Assembly (NCBI GenBank): GCA_021775255.1
Contig: JAJFIA010000010.1
Location: 1 to 64,000 of the forward strand
Source of the DNA: Roseovarius sp.
GTDB taxonomy: Bacteria > Pseudomonadota > Alphaproteobacteria > Rhodobacterales > Rhodobacteraceae
Length of the DNA stretch: 64,000 nucleotides
Reading direction: 5' to 3'
Made by a program: the position numbers and the translations under genes. A model generated the notes under the pieces. That model did no database searches. It was given only the letters and a program-made list of their open reading frames with translations, and was not told the DNA's origin. This document shows positions 60,357-64,000 of the stretch, in pieces. Positions within the stretch are counted from its first letter, which is position 1, and each line of letters starts with the position of its first letter.

Positions 60357-61267
60357 TCTGGGGAATTGCAATTATTACAATGATTGCCGCTGCCCCGTTC
60401 CTGCGCGAGGCTTTGCGGCCGCGGATGAATGCCCAGGCCCGCCGCGCGGCACCGGGGAAGTTTGTTGAGCTTTCCCAAGGGGTTACCCATTACAGATGGC
60501 TGGGCGCGGATCAAGGCCCGGTGGCTGTTTGCGTGCATGGGCTGACCACGCCCACCTTTGTCTGGGATCCGATTGCGCGGGGGTTGGGCGCGCTGGGCTA
60601 TCGCGTTCTGGTTTATGATCTATACGGGCGCGGCTTTTCCGACCGGCCCAGGGGCGCGCAGGATGCGGCGTTTTTCAACACCCAGCTTGAGGATCTGCTG
60701 ACAGCGCTTGATGTCGGCGATGACCTGATAATGCTGGGCTATTCCATGGGCGGGGCGATTGTAACCGGTTTTGCCGCCCTGCACCCAAAGCGTCTGCGCC
60801 GGATGATCCTGATTGCGCCTGCGGGCATGGGCCATGATCTTGGCCCGGTGGTGCGGCTTGTGGTCAATTACGGGCGCTTTGGCGATTGGCTGATGCTGGC
60901 GTTTTACGGGCGTTCATTGCGGCGCTCGACCGAGGGTGAGAGATGCCTTGAAACTGCCATTGAAGGGGTGGTTGACCTGCAACAGAATGAGTTGAAATAC
61001 CGCGGTTTCCGGGCTGCCGTGTTATCATCCATCCGGGGGATTTTGGGCGAGACACAGGAAAAAGAGCACCGTGAGATATGCGCCAAAGCCCTGCCAGTGC
61101 TGGCGATCTGGGGGCGTGATGATGATGTCATTCCGCTAGCTGGCAAGGACAAGCTGAGCGCGTGGAACCCCGATGCGCATCACGCGGTGATCGAGGGTGT
61201 TGGCCATTGCCTTGCCTATACCCATCCCGATGAGGTGATAGGCGTGATCAGGGCGCGGATAAAATAG
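60353..61267 (+). CDS. Alpha/beta hydrolase with N-terminal membrane anchor
   Basis: The 304-residue protein starts with a hydrophobic helix (MIWGIAIITMIAAAPFLREAL) and has an alpha/beta hydrolase core: VAVCVHGLTTPTFVWDPIARGLGALGYRVLVYDLYGRGFSDRP, nucleophile GYSMGGAIVTGFA (Ser), Asp in LAIWGRDDDVIPL and His in IEGVGHCLAY. It is probably an esterase or lipase at the inner membrane; substrate is unknown. It ends the coupled run begun at fghA and is followed by two hairpins. Confidence 0.88.
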   Translation: MIWGIAIITMIAAAPFLREALRPRMNAQARRAAPGKFVELSQGVTHYRWLGADQGPVAVCVHGLTTPTFVWDPIARGLGALGYRVLVYDLYGRGFSDRPRGAQDAAFFNTQLEDLLTALDVGDDLIMLGYSMGGAIVTGFAALHPKRLRRMILIAPAGMGHDLGPVVRLVVNYGRFGDWLMLAFYGRSLRRSTEGERCLETAIEGVVDLQQNELKYRGFRAAVLSSIRGILGETQEKEHREICAKALPVLAIWGRDDDVIPLAGKDKLSAWNPDAHHAVIEGVGHCLAYTHPDEVIGVIRARIK

Positions 61268-61309
61268 CCAGTGGTTCTCTGGAGGTGACCGCCCGGCACA
61301 CTCCCCGCG

Positions 61310-61370
61310 TCCCGGCCCCCGTGCCGGGACCTCCTGGCCAACTCAGAGGCCCCGGCACGAAGGCCGGGGC
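61310..61370. repeat. Two adjacent GC-rich hairpins (probable terminator/dispersed repeat)
   Basis: TCCCGGC (61310-61316) pairs with GCCGGGA (61323-61329), and GCCCCGGC (61349-61356) with GCCGGGGC (61363-61370, loop ACGAAG). The units GTGCCGGGACCTCC and CCCCGGCACGAAGGCCGGGGC are of the kind dispersed in Rhodobacterales genomes. They lie between two convergent genes and can stop transcription from both sides, although no T-run follows. Confidence 0.55.
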
Positions 61371-61388
61371 GATGGCCCATATCGGTAT

Positions 61389-62171
61389 TTACTCAAGTAG
61401 CTGCCTGACCATCTCACTGCCTGCATCTTCCAGCCCTTCGATCACATCAAAATGGTGCCGGGCCTTTTCAATCACATGGCCCGCGTTCCACGCCTTGGCC
61501 AGCCATCTTGCCTGATCCAGAAAAACCGGCCGTTCATCGCCGCCCACCCAGACCGTCACCTTCACATCGAGGGGCTGCATCAACACCGGGCTTTCGGCCT
61601 CGGCCCCGGCCATATCCAGCCCGAAATCCGCGTTCATTTCAAGATTGAGCAGAGGCCGCAAATCTGCGACCGGAGAGATCGGCATCACATGCTCAACCCG
61701 CGCCATGACCGGGGCGGGCAGCACCCCCGCCACGCACATCCGCGCCACCAGATGGCCGCCTGCGGAATGGCCAGCCAAAACAAGCGGCCCCGCAACCTGC
61801 GCCGCCATGGCTTCAATCGCCTTGGCAATCTGGCGGGTGATCGTGGCAATCGGCACATCCGGGCACAGATCATAAGACGGCATCGCCACCGCCCAGCCCC
61901 GCCTGAGCGGCCCGGCTGCAAGATGTGACCAAAAATTGCGGTGAAACTTCAGCCAATAGCCGCCATGCACGAATATGCACAGGCCTTTTGGTGTGGCCTC
62001 GGGCAAAAAGAGATCATATTTCTGCCGTTCCGAGGGTCCGTATGAAAGGGCCAATCTGGCCCGGCCGTCCAGTTTGTCGCGAAATGCGGCAGCGGCAAGT
62101 TGCCAGCGCGCGGGATAAAACTCGGCCCCCTCAATATAGGGCGCATTGGCATAGGCGTCATCATAATCCAT
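61389..62171 (-). CDS. Alpha/beta hydrolase, kynurenine-formamidase-like esterase
   Basis: The 260-residue protein has the HGGYW motif in IFVHGGYWLKFHRNFWSHLA and the nucleophile LVLAGHSAGGHLVARMC (Ser), with Asp in VGGDERPVFLDQARW and His in ARHHFDVIEGL. HGGYW is typical of kynurenine formamidase/arylformamidase-type esterases (hormone-sensitive-lipase-like group). The N-terminus MDYDDAYANAPYIEGAEFYPARW also fits that group, so N-formylkynurenine hydrolysis is the leading guess, with a general esterase as alternative. Start 62171 follows AAGGAAAACAGCG; a longer frame to 62201 is less likely. No other tryptophan-degradation genes are seen. Confidence 0.85.
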   Translation of the reverse strand: MDYDDAYANAPYIEGAEFYPARWQLAAAAFRDKLDGRARLALSYGPSERQKYDLFLPEATPKGLCIFVHGGYWLKFHRNFWSHLAAGPLRRGWAVAMPSYDLCPDVPIATITRQIAKAIEAMAAQVAGPLVLAGHSAGGHLVARMCVAGVLPAPVMARVEHVMPISPVADLRPLLNLEMNADFGLDMAGAEAESPVLMQPLDVKVTVWVGGDERPVFLDQARWLAKAWNAGHVIEKARHHFDVIEGLEDAGSEMVRQLLE

Positions 62172-62255
62172 CGCTGTTTTCCTTATCAATCCGCTGGACA
62201 AGCCTTACGCAAAATGCTTTGCCAAGGCGATAGTAAAACACCCGGGAGAAAAGCC

Positions 62256-63728
62256 ATGACCGCCACCAATCTCAAATCCCTTCTGAAAGACCCAAGCCTT
62301 CTGGCCGAGAAGGCCTATGCTGGCGGGGAGTGGGTGGATGGAGAGAACGGCACCTATGCGGTGACCAACCCGGCGCGCGGCGATGTGATCGCCAATGTCG
62401 CCGATATGTCGCGCGCGCAGGTGTCCAAAACCATTGCGGCGGCGGGCAAGGCGCAAAAGGAATGGGCCAAATGGACCGGCAAGGAACGCGCCGCCGTTTT
62501 GCGCCGCTGGTTTGATCTGATGATTGAGAACGCCGATGATCTGGCAACAATCCTGACCGCCGAACAGGGCAAGCCGCTGGCCGAGGCCAAGGGCGAGGTC
62601 ATCTACGGCGCGTCTTTCATCGAGTTTTTCGGCGAAGAGGCCAAGCGCATCTACGGCGAGACAATACCGGGCCATCAGCGCGATAAACGCATCACCGTGA
62701 TCAAGCAGCCCATCGGCGTGGCCGCGTCAATCACCCCGTGGAATTTTCCCAATGCGATGATCACCCGCAAGGCCGCCCCTGCGCTGGCGGCGGGCTGTGC
62801 CTTTGTTGGCCGCCCGGCCTCGGAAACGCCGCTTTCGGCCACGGTTATGGGTGTTCTGGCCGAGCGTGCGGGCATACCTGCAGGGGTGTTCAATATCGTC
62901 ACCTCATCGCGCTCGTCGGAAGTGGGCAAGGAGTTTTGTGAAAATCCCATCGTGCGCAAGCTGACATTTACCGGCTCGACCGGGGTGGGCAAAATCCTGT
63001 TGCGGCAAGCGGCGGATCAGGTGATGAAATGCTCGATGGAGCTCGGGGGCAACGCGCCTTTCATTGTGTTTGATGACGCCGATATTGACGCGGCCGTTGA
63101 GGGCGCGATCCTGTGCAAGTTTCGCAATAACGGCCAGACCTGCGTTTGTGCCAACCGCATCTATGTGCAGGCGGGGGTATATGACATCTTTGCCGAGAAG
63201 CTGAAAGCGGCGGTGAGCCAGCTTAAAATGGGTGATGGCCTGGAAGCGGGAACCGCCCTTGGCCCGCTGATCAACGCGGATGCGATTATCAAGGTGCAAG
63301 AGCATGTGGCCGATGCCACGGCCAAAGGCGGAACAGTGATCCTTGGTGGCGGCGAGCCGGTTGAGGGCGCGGGCTATTACCTGCCGCCCACCATTCTGAC
63401 CGGGGCAACGCAGGATATGTCTGTGGCCACCGATGAGACATTCGGGCCGTTTGCAGCACTTTTCAAATTCGGGGATGAGGATGAGGTGATTGCCATGGCC
63501 AATGACACCATTTTTGGCTTGGCCAGCTATTTCTATGCCAAGGATTTATCCCGCGTCTACAAGGTGGCCGAGGCGCTGGAATATGGCATTGTTGGCGTGA
63601 ATACCGGCATCATTTCCACCGAAGTGGCGCCGTTTGGCGGGGTCAAGCAATCGGGCCTTGGCCGCGAGGGCAGCCATCACGGCATCGAGGATTATCTTGA
63701 GATGAAATATATCTGCATGTCGGTCTGA
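62256..63728 (+). CDS. gabD: NAD(P)-dependent succinate-semialdehyde dehydrogenase
   Basis: The 490-residue aldehyde dehydrogenase has ITPWNFPNAMITRKAAPALAAGC, LTFTGSTGVGKILL, MELGGNAPFIVFDDADIDAAVEGA (catalytic Glu) and FRNNGQTCVCANRIYVQ (catalytic Cys), with ETFGPFAALFKF. C-terminal EYGIVGVNTGIISTEVAPFGGVKQSGLGREGSHHGIEDYLEMKY is characteristic of GabD, which oxidises succinate semialdehyde to succinate. The second Cys two residues after the catalytic one (TCVC) is the redox-sensitive pair seen in GabD. Start 62256 (MTATNLKSLLKD) follows GGGAG; the track back to 62100 is another frame of the neighbour. Confidence 0.94.
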   Translation: MTATNLKSLLKDPSLLAEKAYAGGEWVDGENGTYAVTNPARGDVIANVADMSRAQVSKTIAAAGKAQKEWAKWTGKERAAVLRRWFDLMIENADDLATILTAEQGKPLAEAKGEVIYGASFIEFFGEEAKRIYGETIPGHQRDKRITVIKQPIGVAASITPWNFPNAMITRKAAPALAAGCAFVGRPASETPLSATVMGVLAERAGIPAGVFNIVTSSRSSEVGKEFCENPIVRKLTFTGSTGVGKILLRQAADQVMKCSMELGGNAPFIVFDDADIDAAVEGAILCKFRNNGQTCVCANRIYVQAGVYDIFAEKLKAAVSQLKMGDGLEAGTALGPLINADAIIKVQEHVADATAKGGTVILGGGEPVEGAGYYLPPTILTGATQDMSVATDETFGPFAALFKFGDEDEVIAMANDTIFGLASYFYAKDLSRVYKVAEALEYGIVGVNTGIISTEVAPFGGVKQSGLGREGSHHGIEDYLEMKYICMSV

Positions 63729-63730
63729 TC

Positions 63731-64000
63731 CTAGCGCTGGTCGGGTGATTGCCTGTCGATTAGCGCATAGGCTTTGGTTCTTTCCTCAAGCGCTTCAAAC
63801 AGCGGTTTGAGCCTGGGCCGGGCCGTGACCTGCGCCAGACAATGATGAATGGCATCAAACCCGGCTACGGCCTTCGGGTCGATGATCGACTTGATCCAGT
63901 AGCTCAGCACCAGATCAACAAGGCTGAAGCATGTGCCCAGATGAAACGGGCCATGGTTCTCAAGCCGCTGATTGATCACGCTGAGAACCGTACAGACATC
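63731..64000 (-). CDS. Glutathione S-transferase, C-terminal part (cut by window end)
   Basis: The frame is open from the window end to a stop at 63731 and gives 89 residues: VINQRLENHGPFHLGTCFSLVDLVLSYWIKSI, then HHCLAQVTARPRLKPLFEALEERTKAYAL. The F(S/T)xVDLxLxYW segment and the VTARPxLKPLFE ending match the helical C-terminal domain of glutathione S-transferases. The N-terminal thioredoxin-like domain is outside the window. It converges on gabD, two bases from its stop. Confidence 0.75.
   Translation of the reverse strand, partial: DVCTVLSVINQRLENHGPFHLGTCFSLVDLVLSYWIKSIIDPKAVAGFDAIHHCLAQVTARPRLKPLFEALEERTKAYALIDRQSPDQR

Overview
The window looks like a chromosomal segment of a marine-type alphaproteobacterium of the Rhodobacterales (Roseobacter/Rhodobacter group). 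The evidence is gene content and order: sdhC-sdhD-sdhA-lipoprotein-sdhB, the ffh/rpsP/rimM/trmD/rplS/rpmE block, hemN divergent from a 248-residue FnrL, an Hsp20 gene followed by a DUF1150 gene, a membrane-anchored CycM cytochrome c, ethylmalonyl-CoA-pathway-type genes, BluB, and tight ATGA stop/start overlaps. Codon use is GC-rich except in a few AT-rich patches (about 1-600, 33600-34080, 37860-38130). Family names come from recognising motifs by eye; no database search was run.

Layout. 1-780 is a scar of mobile DNA: the 3' end of an IS256-type transposase running into an unknown gene, then a remnant of an IS3-type transposase. 782-5878 (minus) holds a beta-propeller protein and the succinate dehydrogenase operon, whose upstream region carries several copies of the palindrome TGTGATCACA. 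6157-10756 contains a sulfotransferase, a mesaconyl-CoA-hydratase-like/NnrU/DUF1737/malyl-CoA-lyase-like operon and small envelope proteins. 10835-16655 (minus) is the translation and protein-export block, with bluB, a chorismate mutase and a GNAT gene inserted. 16872-20887 has a LysR/EamA pair, pheA and cycM. 21070-27117 is a yejABEF-type peptide ABC importer with an extra small membrane protein. 27114-29286 is the hemN/fnrL pair with an FNR box. 29296-32098 has a proline-racemase-family gene preceded by a truncated GFA gene, then purE-purK.

The second half is mostly housekeeping broken by accessory spots. 32252-34756 holds a truncated methyltransferase, a DUF465 gene, Hsp20, DUF1150, an orphan gene and an S24-like regulator without an evident catalytic serine. 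34793-37852 is a UbiK-like gene, lgt, a MidA-type methyltransferase and pgeF. An 800-base region (37853-38651) follows, AT-rich in its first third; it holds a 33-codon gene with a good ribosome site and a row of palindromes, and ends at a Hint-domain protein lacking the usual Cys. Then come an Lrp regulator divergent from trxB, a DUF2167 protein, leuB, a Sel1-repeat protein, a PHB-depolymerase-type esterase, aroC (with an FNR-like box and an overlooked 38-residue lipoprotein gene upstream), an AEC transporter, a DUF4034 protein, nnrS, kdsD and a phosphate-binding-protein/OmpA fusion with a TTG start. From 55147 a mostly coupled plus-strand run (fghA, sthA, yaiI, EamA, HAD, ornithine-cyclodeaminase-like, alpha/beta hydrolase) leads to an esterase, gabD and the C-terminal part of a glutathione S-transferase cut by the window end.

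Themes: aerobic respiration with oxygen-responsive control (sdh, cycM, hemN, fnrL, nnrU, nnrS), acyl-CoA and one-carbon metabolism (mesaconyl-CoA and malyl-CoA enzymes, fghA, GFA remnant), and a well-conserved translation core. No rRNA, tRNA, CRISPR array or complete prophage was seen. The parts least explained by known families are the stem-loop region at 37853-38651, the operator cluster upstream of sdhC, and several very small genes.
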